This document shows, piece by piece, positions 1-6,320 of a stretch of DNA of 36,116 nt. The notes under the pieces are model-generated. The model was not told the DNA's origin. It worked only from the letters and a program-made list of their open reading frames with translations, and ran no database searches. Position 1 is the stretch's first letter, and each line of letters opens with the position of its first letter. The DNA is taken from the NCBI GenBank assembly GCA_016199585.1, contig JACQGM010000387.1:1-36116 (forward strand), in the 5' to 3' direction. Position numbers and translations under genes: made by a program. This DNA comes from Armatimonadota bacterium. GTDB taxonomy: Bacteria > Armatimonadota > JAAZEB01.

Positions 1-114
1 CTCGGTGCCCGGGGTGACGACGGGGGGCTGGGGGCGGCTGCCGTCGTGAACCCGGTAGGGGCTGCCGGGGATGAAGGGCGTGTCGCTGTAGCCGATCGGC
101 TTCTTCTGCTCCAT
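1..114 (-). CDS. DUF1080 (3-keto-disaccharide hydrolase-like) protein, N-terminal part only
   Basis: The gene reads leftward from ATG at 114 and leaves the window after 38 codons. A strong Shine-Dalgarno (AAGGAGAT) lies 7 nt before the ATG. The peptide begins MEQKKPIGYSDTPFIPG and continues with YRVHDGSRPQPPVVTPG. From memory this leader (GYxDTPxxPG, then VHDGxRPQPxVVxPG) is typical of the N-terminus of DUF1080/GH16-like hydrolases abundant in Planctomycetota and Armatimonadota, which act on glycosides or 3-keto-glycosides. The jelly-roll catalytic domain itself lies outside the window, so the family call rests on the leader alone. It has its own promoter at 222-250, and the upstream co-oriented neighbour is a sugar isomerase, which fits carbohydrate use. 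Confidence 0.7.
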   Translation of the reverse strand, partial: MEQKKPIGYSDTPFIPGSPYRVHDGSRPQPPVVTPGTE

Positions 115-221
115 GTGCGGATCTCCTTCGGTAGTGCGCCTGCCTGGCGGCGTCCATCCGGGGGAAGGGGACTTCCGGCGCCAGGGCGCCCGCCAGGCGG
201 AAGCGGCTCCAGACCGCCCCT

Positions 222-250
222 ATTGTATCGGTCGGGGGCGTGGCTGTCAA
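222..250 (-). promoter_or_regulatory. Sigma-70-type promoter for the DUF1080 gene
   Basis: On the minus strand TTGACA (250-245) is followed by a 17-nt spacer and TACAAT (227-222). The -35 is perfect and the -10 matches 5 of 6. The leader to the ATG at 114 would be about 100 nt. It lies just beyond the stop of the isomerase gene, so the hydrolase can be transcribed independently. Confidence 0.8.
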
Positions 251-285
251 GGAAGGGCACGACGCCACACCGCATCCGCCGCCGC

Positions 286-1116
286 TCACTCGCCCAGCTT
301 GCGCCGCAGAAACGCCACGCACCCGGGCACCTGTTCCTCCCGCAGGCTGTGGAGAATCAGCGGGCCATCATATCCCGAGGCGCGAAGGAGACTGAGGTAG
401 TGGTTATAGTCCAGCAGGCCGGTGCCGGCGGCTTCCTGGCCGGCCTCGCCGTCGCGGTTCAGGTCCTTGGCGTGGGCCAGGATGAGGTGATCGCCGAGGA
501 GAGCGAACGCCTCGTCGAGAATCGCGCGCATGCGGGGGAGCTCGCCGGCATGGAAGATGTTCGCGCCGTCCATGCAGATCTTCAGGCATCCTGAGGGCAC
601 TGCGTCCAGCAGCCGACGCGCCTTCGCTGCGGAATCGATCACGTTGGAGACCTCCGGCTCAATCGCGAGGATCACGCCGGAGTCCTCGGCCATGCGCACG
701 GCTTCCCGCACCACGACAACCAGATTACGCCAGGCATCCGGCAGGTCGTTGTCGGGGTGGCGGCGCCACATGTAGTCTGGGTCGCGCGTCCCGGTGCAAA
801 GGGTGACCGTGCGGGTACCGAGGCGCGCGCAGGCCGAGACCAGCACTCCGAGGCGGCGCAAGCCATCCCGGCGGCGCTGCAGGTCGGGATGAATCATGTT
901 GTAAGTGCCGGTGACCGCGGCCACGCGCAGGCCCCGGCTCTCAACGGCTTCCCGCACGCTGTCGGCCAGGCCCGGGGGGATGGCATCCGGCAGGTCCGCC
1001 CAGCCCGCGCTGCTGAGGGTGAGCTGGACAGCATGAAGACCGTGAGCGGCAACGGCGTCCAGCACCGCTGCCAGCGTGGGACGCTCGAACGTGCGCGTGA
1101 TGATGCCGATTTCCAT
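286..1116 (-). CDS. Sugar phosphate isomerase/epimerase (xylose-isomerase-like TIM barrel)
   Basis: A 276-residue protein, the usual length for single-domain AP_endonuc_2/xylose-isomerase-like TIM-barrel proteins. It begins MEIGIITRTF, with a first-strand pattern typical of the family. Candidate metal and active-site residues sit where expected: Glu153/Glu155 (AIEPEVSN), Asp183 (CMDGANIF), His215 (LAHAKD) and His256 (ILHSLRE). Such enzymes interconvert ketoses, inositols or their derivatives, usually cytoplasmically; the substrate here cannot be read from sequence. The start is supported by GGAGGT about 6 nt before the ATG. A perfect 11-bp hairpin lies 20 nt upstream of the start codon. The adjacent DUF1080 hydrolase suggests a shared sugar-degradation role. 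Confidence 0.88.
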   Translation of the reverse strand: MEIGIITRTFERPTLAAVLDAVAAHGLHAVQLTLSSAGWADLPDAIPPGLADSVREAVESRGLRVAAVTGTYNMIHPDLQRRRDGLRRLGVLVSACARLGTRTVTLCTGTRDPDYMWRRHPDNDLPDAWRNLVVVVREAVRMAEDSGVILAIEPEVSNVIDSAAKARRLLDAVPSGCLKICMDGANIFHAGELPRMRAILDEAFALLGDHLILAHAKDLNRDGEAGQEAAGTGLLDYNHYLSLLRASGYDGPLILHSLREEQVPGCVAFLRRKLGE

Positions 1117-1135
1117 CGCCTACCTCCGCTCCGGG

Positions 1136-1160
1136 CCGCGGGCGCGTCTCGCGCCCGCGG
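1136..1160. repeat. Perfect 11-bp inverted repeat with 3-nt loop before the isomerase gene
   Basis: Arms CCGCGGGCGCG (1136-1146) and CGCGCCCGCGG (1150-1160) are exact reverse complements around TCT. No T-run follows on either side. On the minus strand it ends 20 nt before the isomerase ATG, immediately upstream of the ribosome site. It could be a leader hairpin affecting translation or mRNA stability, or an operator; which is not determinable here. Confidence 0.75.
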
Positions 1161-1238
1161 CACCGTCGGAATCTTCGCCAGCGGCCGCGCCTTTCGGCGC
1201 GCCTGCTTGTCGTGTGCCCGGGCTCTCACCATGCTGGC

Positions 1239-1395
1239 TCACACTCCAGCCAGCAGGCCCAGGATGAAACCGACAAACGCCTCGGACTGCTGCAAGACAC
1301 CCTCGGCCTCCGGCTCCATCGGCCCTGAGGCGGTGCGGAGATCGGGGCAGCGGAACCGAATGCCGTACGGGCTGAGGATGTAGGGAGCCGCGCCC
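1239..1395 (-). other. Intergenic stretch with a possible gene remnant
   Basis: Between the DUF5615 gene and the isomerase, one minus-strand frame reads through to TGA at 1241-1239 and gives a protein-like tail: PYILSPYGIRFRCPDLRTA, then about 28 residues ending VGFILGLLAG. An internal ATG would leave a 26-residue peptide, and no convincing ribosome site precedes it. At 1380-1399 an imperfect palindrome (GTAGGG, 8 nt, CCCTAT) resembles the repeat at 7535-7592. I see no certain gene; a decayed 3' end or chance are both possible. Confidence 0.2.
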
Positions 1396-1764
1396 CTATG
1401 TCGCCGGCAGTCTGGGCAACGGGGTCATGCGTATACGGTCGGTGTCGACTACGGAGAAGTGTCCCGGCCAGTCGGAGCGGCTCTCGACGGCCTCGACTAC
1501 CGCGTCCGCAACGGCCGCCGCGGACGTTGCCCGCACACGGAACAGGATGATGCCACAAGAAGCAGGCAGCCCGGCCCGAAACGCCAGGTAGCCGAAGTCC
1601 TTGTCGAAAGTAACCAAGACGCGGTTCTCTCGCACCGCCCTTGACAGCACATCCGCATCGCGGATGCCCGGGCTCTCCGTGCGTATCCAGGTTACGTCAT
1701 GGCCGTGGGCCCGCAGGGCATCAACCGCGTCGCCAGCGAAGTTCTCGTTCGCCAGGATGCGCAT
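1396..1764 (-). CDS. DUF5615 family PIN-like toxin
   Basis: A 122-residue protein beginning MRILANENFAG. It carries the DUF5615 (Mut7-C-like PIN fold) pattern: an acidic N-terminal strand (Glu7), GHDVTWIRTESPG, acidic residues in RDADVLSRA, and VLVTFDKDFG. Family members are predicted ribonuclease toxins paired with a DUF433 antitoxin, which is the upstream gene here. The antitoxin stop and this ATG are only 2 nt apart, implying translational coupling. A longer reading from 1827 is open but overlaps the antitoxin, so the ATG at 1764 is preferred. The acidic set looks complete, so the protein may be active. Target RNA is unknown. Confidence 0.87.
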   Translation of the reverse strand: MRILANENFAGDAVDALRAHGHDVTWIRTESPGIRDADVLSRAVRENRVLVTFDKDFGYLAFRAGLPASCGIILFRVRATSAAAVADAVVEAVESRSDWPGHFSVVDTDRIRMTPLPRLPAT

Positions 1765-1766
1765 GG

Positions 1767-1997
1767 CTACACCCCCACTGGGTACACCCGTTCGATCCGC
1801 AGCAGGTCTCCGACGTAGTCGAGACACGCACGGATGTCCTCACGAGTGATCCCCGGATAGTTCCTCAGGATCTCCGCCTCGTCCCAGCCTTGCGCGAACA
1901 AATCAATGATGAACTCCACGGACAGCCGGGTACCCCTGATGACCGGCTTCCCCACCAGGATGCCGGGGTCTACAACGATTCGCTCTCGCCAACCCAT
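1767..1997 (-). CDS. DUF433 domain antitoxin
   Basis: A 76-residue protein starting MGWRERIVVDPG. It shows the DUF433 signature RIVVDPGILVGKPVIRGTRL, followed by the helix-turn-helix-like segment with GWDEAEILRNYPGIT and the end of a C-terminal helix. DUF433 proteins are the usual antitoxins of DUF5615 PIN-like toxins and probably bind both the toxin and their own promoter. The start is fixed by AAGGAGGTC about 7 nt upstream of the ATG. The open frame extends upstream but without family similarity. The toxin follows after 2 nt, the canonical antitoxin-first order. No promoter with good hexamers was seen upstream. Confidence 0.9.
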   Translation of the reverse strand: MGWRERIVVDPGILVGKPVIRGTRLSVEFIIDLFAQGWDEAEILRNYPGITREDIRACLDYVGDLLRIERVYPVGV

Positions 1998-2112
1998 ACA
2001 GTGACCTCCTTGCTCGGAACCACCACCAATCTGGCAGATGCTCCCAGGATTGCGCAAGTCCTGCACGATACCGGATCTTCACTGCCGGCCAGGTCCCGCC
2101 GCGCGAAGTGCA

Positions 2113-2820
2113 TCAGCGGGGCGAGAGATAGCGCAACCGGGAGCGCAGTTCGGGCACCTGCACGGGACACTCTTGCCAATCGTGGACCCAGCACACGACC
2201 AGGTCGCAGTCCTCGGCGCGGTGCCCGTGATCCTGGAAGTCGCGGCTGCGGTACTCGAACTCGATGAGCGCGTGCTCCCACCGTTGACCCTTGGAATCCA
2301 CGCACCGCTTCGCCTCGCAATCAGGGTATTCGGTTCGGATGGATTCAACGAGGAACCCGAGTTCCCGGCTTACCATGCCGAACAGGTAGACGACGCCCTG
2401 CTCATTCAGTGGGCCGAAGCGCAAGCCCCGGAAGTCAATGGGCTCGCCGAACTGCGCCCGGCGCCGGTGCTGCTGTTCAGGTGGTTTGGCTGTCTCAGCA
2501 GCACCGGGCTCGCGTCCCAAGTCACGTGTCACACGGATGATCTCCTGCAGCAGTTCGTCGTCGGTGCAAAGGGGTCGCGCCGAGCCGGGCACAATGCCCT
2601 GTGGGTTCGCTTCCAGCCCCGCAGCCTCAATCGCTGCCCGCCAACTGCCGAATGTGACCTTGACCTTTGACACGCTGACTCGATCGTTCGCTCTCAACTG
2701 GCTCTGGGTCGGCGACGACGTCTGGAGCACCTCGGCAACACGCCGAATCTCAGCGATGATCTGCGCCTTGCGCGCTTCCTTGCCCTCATCTTGCTCCGAC
2801 CCGTCTTTCACAGCAGGCAT
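2113..2820 (-). CDS. Homing-endonuclease-associated-repeat protein, possible nuclease
   Basis: A 235-residue protein from ATG 2820, preceded by GGGGAG. Residues about 15-80 form a homing-endonuclease-associated repeat: a helical segment ending FGSWRAAIEAAGLEAN. Residues about 130-230 form a second conserved domain with FRGLRFGPLNEQGVVYLFG, a motif DCEAKR, IEFEYRSRDF and CDLVVCWVHDW. The order of acidic residues, beta strands and CDLVVCW looks like a compact restriction-endonuclease-type fold, but that is my inference. Its role may be DNA binding or cleavage in a defence or mobile context. It lies directly downstream of a broken HEPN gene, whose out-of-frame 3' end overlaps this start by 13 nt. 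Confidence 0.75.
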   Translation of the reverse strand: MPAVKDGSEQDEGKEARKAQIIAEIRRVAEVLQTSSPTQSQLRANDRVSVSKVKVTFGSWRAAIEAAGLEANPQGIVPGSARPLCTDDELLQEIIRVTRDLGREPGAAETAKPPEQQHRRRAQFGEPIDFRGLRFGPLNEQGVVYLFGMVSRELGFLVESIRTEYPDCEAKRCVDSKGQRWEHALIEFEYRSRDFQDHGHRAEDCDLVVCWVHDWQECPVQVPELRSRLRYLSPR

Positions 2821-3007
2821 GGGCTGCACTCCCCGTCGTGCCGCGTGAGAAACCCCTTGATCGCCTTCTCCACCGCATGCTGACAGTGGTAGACGGCCGT
2901 GTCCAGATATAGGGCTCATCACCCTCCATCAACCGGCGCGCAGACCCAAGGTCATGCCGCGACTTGACGAGCCAGTTCTCGATCGCCTCGCGCTTCGCGT
3001 CGTTCAT
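2808..3007 (-). pseudogene. HEPN-domain (HepT-like) toxin, frameshifted and 3'-truncated
   Basis: From ATG 3007 the frame reads MNDAKREAIENWLVKSRHD and then ARRLMEGDEPY, the first helix region of HEPN proteins paired with MNT nucleotidyltransferases. At about 2906-2911 the frame is lost. The continuation LDTAVYHCQHAVEKAIKGFL, clearly HEPN, is in another frame and is restored by removing 2 nt from the TATATC stretch (a likely TA duplication). Even then the gene stops after about 66 residues (TGA 2810-2808), whereas intact HepT proteins are about 130. The C-terminal half with the R-x4-6-H RNase motif is missing, so the toxin is very probably dead. The gene begins inside the 3' end of the MNT gene. 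Confidence 0.8.
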
Positions 3008-3323
3008 GCAGGACCCTCCCCCGGTCGACCACCGTGCGTGCCAGGGATGTCCGCACCGTCACGCCCCGTGCCATCTCATCGCGCGTGTAGACGAGCACAT
3101 CCACCGGTACTCCCACCCCGGACAGGCAGGCATGCGCCCGCTGGTCCCGTCGCACCGGCGGCTCGTCGGACTCCGCGACGATCACCATCAGGTCCAGGTC
3201 GCTGTCGCGCATGGCCTCGCCGTAGGCGTAGGACCCGAACAGGATGATCCGCTCCGGCTGCAGCCCTTCCACCAGCCGGTGGACGATCTCGTCAATGGTC
3301 TCCTGCGGAATCAGCTCGCCCAT
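2952..3323 (-). CDS. MNT-type nucleotidyltransferase (MntA-like antitoxin)
   Basis: A 123-residue minimal nucleotidyltransferase. The polymerase-beta-like motif is intact: FGSYAYGEAMRDSDLDLMV, with Gly30-Ser31 and Asp42/Asp44, and a later strand VPVDVLVYTRDE. MntA proteins neutralise HepT toxins by adding AMP residues. The cognate HEPN gene follows but is broken, so this antitoxin may now be an orphan. The start (ATG 3323) has GGAGGAA about 6 nt upstream, and a promoter is seen at 3366-3395. Oddly, it overlaps the HEPN start by 56 bp; related pairs usually overlap by a few bases, so its last 18 or so residues may be read-through after loss of an original stop. Confidence 0.88.
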   Translation of the reverse strand: MGELIPQETIDEIVHRLVEGLQPERIILFGSYAYGEAMRDSDLDLMVIVAESDEPPVRRDQRAHACLSGVGVPVDVLVYTRDEMARGVTVRTSLARTVVDRGRVLHERREARGDRELARQVAA

Positions 3324-3365
3324 CCCGTTCCTCCATCCCTACTCTTCCCCGATGGCGGCAGGTCC

Positions 3366-3395
3366 ATCATACCACACGCGGCGCACGCGCGGCAA
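3366..3395 (-). promoter_or_regulatory. Promoter for the MNT/HEPN cluster
   Basis: Minus strand: TTGCCG (3395-3390), 18-nt spacer, TATGAT (3371-3366). The start codon at 3323 is about 35 nt beyond the expected transcription start. The GGTATGATGG context recurs at the clpP promoter. Confidence 0.6.
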
Positions 3396-3829
3396 CCGGG
3401 TGTCCCGAACCCCGGCGCCGGTCCATCCCGGCGCTCGCCCGGCTCCATCGCACGCCCGGGGATCGTCCCAGGCGCGCACGCGGAAGCAGGCATCCGCCTC
3501 TTCCTCAGGCGGGGAAGCGCCGCGCGCGGGCTCTCCTTGGTGCCCCCGGGTCACCTGGCCCCGGGGATGAGAGCCGGTCCGGGCGCCCTTGACGACTCTT
3601 CCCCCGGATGGCACGATGGGGAAGGCGCGGCGAGGCCGACCCGGGGCGGTCGCGGCTCCTCGCTGCGGCGGGCGGGATCCCGCGGAAGGGGGTCGCCCCG
3701 CCAGCGCCGAATACGCAGTGGGCGGTACTCAGGCGCGGCCGCGATCCCTTGCGCTCTGGAGGGACGCGAACCGGCATCGGGGAGGTGGCGCGGCGGGGGC
3801 AACCCGTCGCCAGGGGGAGAGAGCCGAGC
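3396..3829 (+). other. Non-coding stretch between MNT and DedA genes, with a weak plus-strand promoter
   Basis: Open frames here lack ribosome sites and family similarity, so I see no gene. A possible plus-strand promoter lies at 3589-3617: TTGACG, 17 nt, CACGAT (strong -35, weak -10, followed by GGGG like other promoters here). It would give the DedA mRNA a leader of about 205 nt, very GC-rich and rich in short complementary tracts. I could not match it to a known riboswitch class. Confidence 0.35.
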
Positions 3830-4489
3830 ATGGAGTCGATTTCAGCGTTGATTGACCTGTTCCTACATCTGGACGATCACCTGCAGCGGATCATCGGCCA
3901 GTACGGCACATGGACGTACGCAATCCTCTTCGCGGTGATCTTCATGGAGACTGGCTTCGTCGTCACCCCGTTCCTGCCCGGGGATTCCCTGCTGTTCGCG
4001 GCGGGCACCTTCGCCGGCATGGGCTCGCTCAACGTGTGGGGCATCGCGGGACTGCTGATCGTCGCGGCGGTCCTCGGGGATTCCGTCAACTACGCCATCG
4101 GCCACTACCTGGGTGATCGCGCCTATGGCATCAGGTGGATCAAGAAGGAGCACCTCGACAAGACACACGCCTTCTTCGAGAAGTACGGCGGCAAGACGAT
4201 CTTCCTGGCGCGCTTCGTGCCGATCGTGCGGACGTTCGCGCCCTTCGTGGCGGGCATCGGGAAGATGTCCTACGGCTACTTCATCACCTACAACCTGGTG
4301 GGCGGTGTCACCTGGGTGGCGCTGTTCACGTTCGCGGGGTACCTCTTCGGCAACATCCCGGTGGTGAAGAGGAACTTCGAGCTGGTCATTGTGGTGATCA
4401 TCCTGATCTCCATCCTGCCGATGGCCTACGAGTGGTGGCGGGCGCGGCGCGAGGGGAAGCAGGCGAAGAGGCAGGCGAGCCTCCTGTAG
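3830..4489 (+). CDS. DedA family membrane protein
   Basis: A 219-residue integral membrane protein of the DedA/SNARE-associated superfamily; members act in envelope homeostasis, and some are undecaprenyl-phosphate or phosphatidylethanolamine flippases. Key motifs are visible: FMETGFVVTPFLPGDSLLF near residues 38-56, LGDSVNYAIGHYLGDRAYG, and FLARFVPIVRTFAPFVAGIG, the conserved Arg/Pro segment. The C-terminal hydrophobic helix ends in a basic tail (WWRARREGKQAKRQ). The frame is open far upstream, but the start at 3830 fits the family N-terminus (ISALIDLFLHLDDHL) and follows GGGGGAGAG. Length is normal for the family. The next gene begins 36 nt downstream and may be co-transcribed. Confidence 0.92.
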   Translation: MESISALIDLFLHLDDHLQRIIGQYGTWTYAILFAVIFMETGFVVTPFLPGDSLLFAAGTFAGMGSLNVWGIAGLLIVAAVLGDSVNYAIGHYLGDRAYGIRWIKKEHLDKTHAFFEKYGGKTIFLARFVPIVRTFAPFVAGIGKMSYGYFITYNLVGGVTWVALFTFAGYLFGNIPVVKRNFELVIVVIILISILPMAYEWWRARREGKQAKRQASLL

Positions 4490-4525
4490 CGGGGCGGCCG
4501 TTCCGCGGCTGCGGCGGCACAGAAC

Positions 4526-4882
4526 ATGGATTGGGTGACGTTCAAGGCTGTGAGGGATCCTTACACCCGTGAGGCCTGGCGCCTGACGCTGGAGGAGCTG
4601 GCGGCGTGCCCGCGCTGCGCGGCGGGCACCTGGCTCATGCCGTTCCCGGCGGGTGGAGCGCCGGTTGAGAGCGGGCCGGACGGCGCCGACCCCCGCTCCC
4701 TGCCGCCGCTGGATGGCGCCGTCTTCGTTTGCTTTCAGCCCGAGTGCCAGAGCCTGTACGTGGTCGTCTTCAACGCCGGGCGTGAAGCCGAGTTCGATGC
4801 CCTCATCCCCTACCTCCGCGAGGCCGGCCGCCGGGCCGCTGCAAGCGGCGGGCAGCAGGGCGAAGGTCGCGTGACGCGGTGA
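4526..4882 (+). CDS. Small protein with two cysteine pairs, unknown
   Basis: A 118-residue ORF starting MDWVTFKAVRDPYTREAWRL. I do not recognise a family. It has ACPRCAAGTWLMPF around residues 27-40 and VFVCFQPECQSLYVVVFN around 66-83. That is a CxxC and a CxxxxC pair spaced like a small zinc-binding fold, with the second pair preceding a hydrophobic strand. The tail (AAASGGQQGEGRVTR) is low complexity. It lies 36 nt after the DedA gene on the same strand and upstream of the clpP promoter. No clear ribosome site precedes the ATG. The cysteine pattern and composition favour a real gene, but it could be spurious. Confidence 0.5.
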   Translation: MDWVTFKAVRDPYTREAWRLTLEELAACPRCAAGTWLMPFPAGGAPVESGPDGADPRSLPPLDGAVFVCFQPECQSLYVVVFNAGREAEFDALIPYLREAGRRAAASGGQQGEGRVTR

Positions 4883-4955
4883 CGCGAGGGATGCGTGAGT
4901 CGAGCGACCCCTCGCGCAGCGGGGCGGGCCTTCGGAAGCGCCTGCCCGGCACGGC

Positions 4956-4984
4956 TTCATGTTTTCCGTGAAATGTGGTATGAT
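4956..4984 (+). promoter_or_regulatory. Candidate promoter for clpP
   Basis: TTCATG (4956-4961), 17-nt spacer, TATGAT (4979-4984), followed by GGGG. The -10 is good and the -35 modest. It would give a leader of about 155 nt before the clpP start. Confidence 0.45.
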
Positions 4985-5146
4985 GGGGCCGTCGGTGGAA
5001 ACGGCTCGCGCCCGCCGGCCGTAACCCGCATCGGCGCCGACGGCTCACAGAGCTGCCTTGCGGACCACTCCGGCTTATCATCCGAACTCCGTCATCCGGG
5101 GTCGGGCTGTGTCTCACTGCCGCCGCCATGGCGGAGGAAAGGGCAT

Positions 5147-5710
5147 ATGGCTGAACGTACTGGCAGTAACGACGTGCTCTCACGCAAACGCATCGTGCTC
5201 ATCAACGGTGAGATCCGCGAGGAGATCGTGGAGAACATCGCGAAGGAGTTGCTTCGCCTCGAGGCCGCCAACCCCACCGAAGACATCACCATCTTCATCA
5301 ACTCGCCCGGGGGGAGTGTGATCGCCGGCCTCGCCATCCACGACATCATCAAGATGATCCGCTGCCAGGTATCCACAATCTGCTACGGCCAGGCGGCGTC
5401 CATGGCGGCGGTGCTGCTGATGGCAGGGGATCGGGGCAAACGCTTCATCAGCCCTAACGCCCGGGTGCTGATTCACCAGCCCAGCGGCGGCGCCTTCGGC
5501 ACCGCCACGGAGATCGAGACCACCGCTCTGGAGATCACTCGGCTGAAGAACCGCTTGAATGGCCTTGTCTCCGCCTACACCGGCCAGCCGATCGAGCAGG
5601 TCGCGATTGACATGGAGCGCGATTTCTACCTCGATGCCGAGGGCGCGGTGCGCTACGGCGTGGTTGACGCCGTCCGCTTCCCCGGCGAGGGGGCGGGCAT
5701 ATCGGATTGA
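5147..5710 (+). CDS. clpP: ATP-dependent Clp protease proteolytic subunit
   Basis: A 187-residue ClpP, the peptidase of the cytoplasmic Clp complex that degrades proteins unfolded by ClpX/ClpA/ClpC. The catalytic triad is complete: Ser85 (GQAASMAAVLLMAG), His110 (ARVLIHQPSGG) and Asp159 (DMERDFYLDAEGAVRYG). The oxyanion-loop segment INSPGGSV is at residues 51-58. It is slightly shorter than E. coli ClpP at the N-terminus. The frame is open back to 4895, but ATG 5147 has GGAGGAAA about 6 nt upstream and fits the family start. No clpX gene is next to it. A strong hairpin follows at 5736-5761, so the transcript probably ends there. Confidence 0.95.
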   Translation: MAERTGSNDVLSRKRIVLINGEIREEIVENIAKELLRLEAANPTEDITIFINSPGGSVIAGLAIHDIIKMIRCQVSTICYGQAASMAAVLLMAGDRGKRFISPNARVLIHQPSGGAFGTATEIETTALEITRLKNRLNGLVSAYTGQPIEQVAIDMERDFYLDAEGAVRYGVVDAVRFPGEGAGISD

Positions 5711-5735
5711 GTGCGCCTGCGCTCGCGGGACTGAG

Positions 5736-5761
5736 AAGGCGGAGGCTGCTGCCTCCGCCTT
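5736..5761 (+). terminator. Hairpin terminator after clpP
   Basis: Perfect 11-bp stem AAGGCGGAGGC / GCCTCCGCCTT around a TGCT loop, 25 nt after the clpP stop. It lies between convergent genes and could serve both. No long T-run follows, so efficiency is uncertain. Confidence 0.6.
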
Positions 5762-5796
5762 GCCGCGATGCGCGTCCGCATGAGTGCCGCTGCTGA

Positions 5797-6048
5797 TCAG
5801 CCCGCGTGCGCCATCGGCATCAAGAGGGGCCACTCGCCCAGGTCCAACTCCTGATCCTCGAGCAGCGCGTCGGCGAACGGGACGGCCAGGAAGATCCGGC
5901 TCGCCGACAAGATGCTGATGCCGCGCACGTTTTGGTCGCTGTCCAGGTCCACGAGGATATCGCGCGAGACCTGGATGGTCTGAACCGCCTCGCGGTTCGT
6001 CAGGTAGCAGTAGACGGCATCCGCCTGCTCATCATAGGTTACTCTCAT
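5797..6048 (-). CDS. DUF2283 domain protein
   Basis: An 83-residue protein beginning MRVTYDEQADAVYCYLT. It continues with VDLDSDQNVRGISILSASRI, the standard DUF2283 pattern in which xYDxEADAxYxxL is followed by a D-x-D/GxxxGIEIL segment. The function of this family is not established; members are small and often sit near toxin-antitoxin or other stress loci. The start at 6048 follows GGAGGAGG, and an excellent promoter lies at 6107-6136, so it is an independent unit convergent with clpP. The frame upstream to 6108 lacks similarity and is excluded. Confidence 0.85.
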   Translation of the reverse strand: MRVTYDEQADAVYCYLTNREAVQTIQVSRDILVDLDSDQNVRGISILSASRIFLAVPFADALLEDQELDLGEWPLLMPMAHAG

Positions 6049-6106
6049 CCACGCCTCCTCCCCGGTCCCACCCTCACCCTCTCGCACTGCGGTGGCGATC
6101 CAGGTC

Positions 6107-6136
6107 ATTATACGTTCGGCGCGCGCCAGGTGTCAA
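6107..6136 (-). promoter_or_regulatory. Promoter for the DUF2283 gene
   Basis: Minus strand: perfect TTGACA (6136-6131), 18-nt spacer, perfect TATAAT (6112-6107). About 50 nt of leader precedes the ATG at 6048. Confidence 0.85.
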
Positions 6137-6247
6137 GCACACGTGCAGGCTTGCGCTCGGGCGGCGCCGGGCCGACGCGCACCGGCGCTCGCCCCCTACC
6201 GCCCCTCTCGCCCTCACGCCGAACCGTCGGCCGGCGCCCGATATCGC

Positions 6248-6276
6248 TTGACAGGCACTTCGGCGGTCGGTATAAT
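6248..6276 (+). promoter_or_regulatory. Consensus sigma-70 promoter for the oxidoreductase gene
   Basis: TTGACA (6248-6253), 17-nt spacer, TATAAT (6271-6276): both hexamers and the spacing are ideal. Expected transcription start is near 6283, about 38 nt before the ATG. It diverges from the DUF2283 promoter. Confidence 0.92.
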
Positions 6277-6320
6277 CTCCAACCGGCGCCTGCGCAAAGC
6301 GGCGAAAGGACGAGTGAGTG

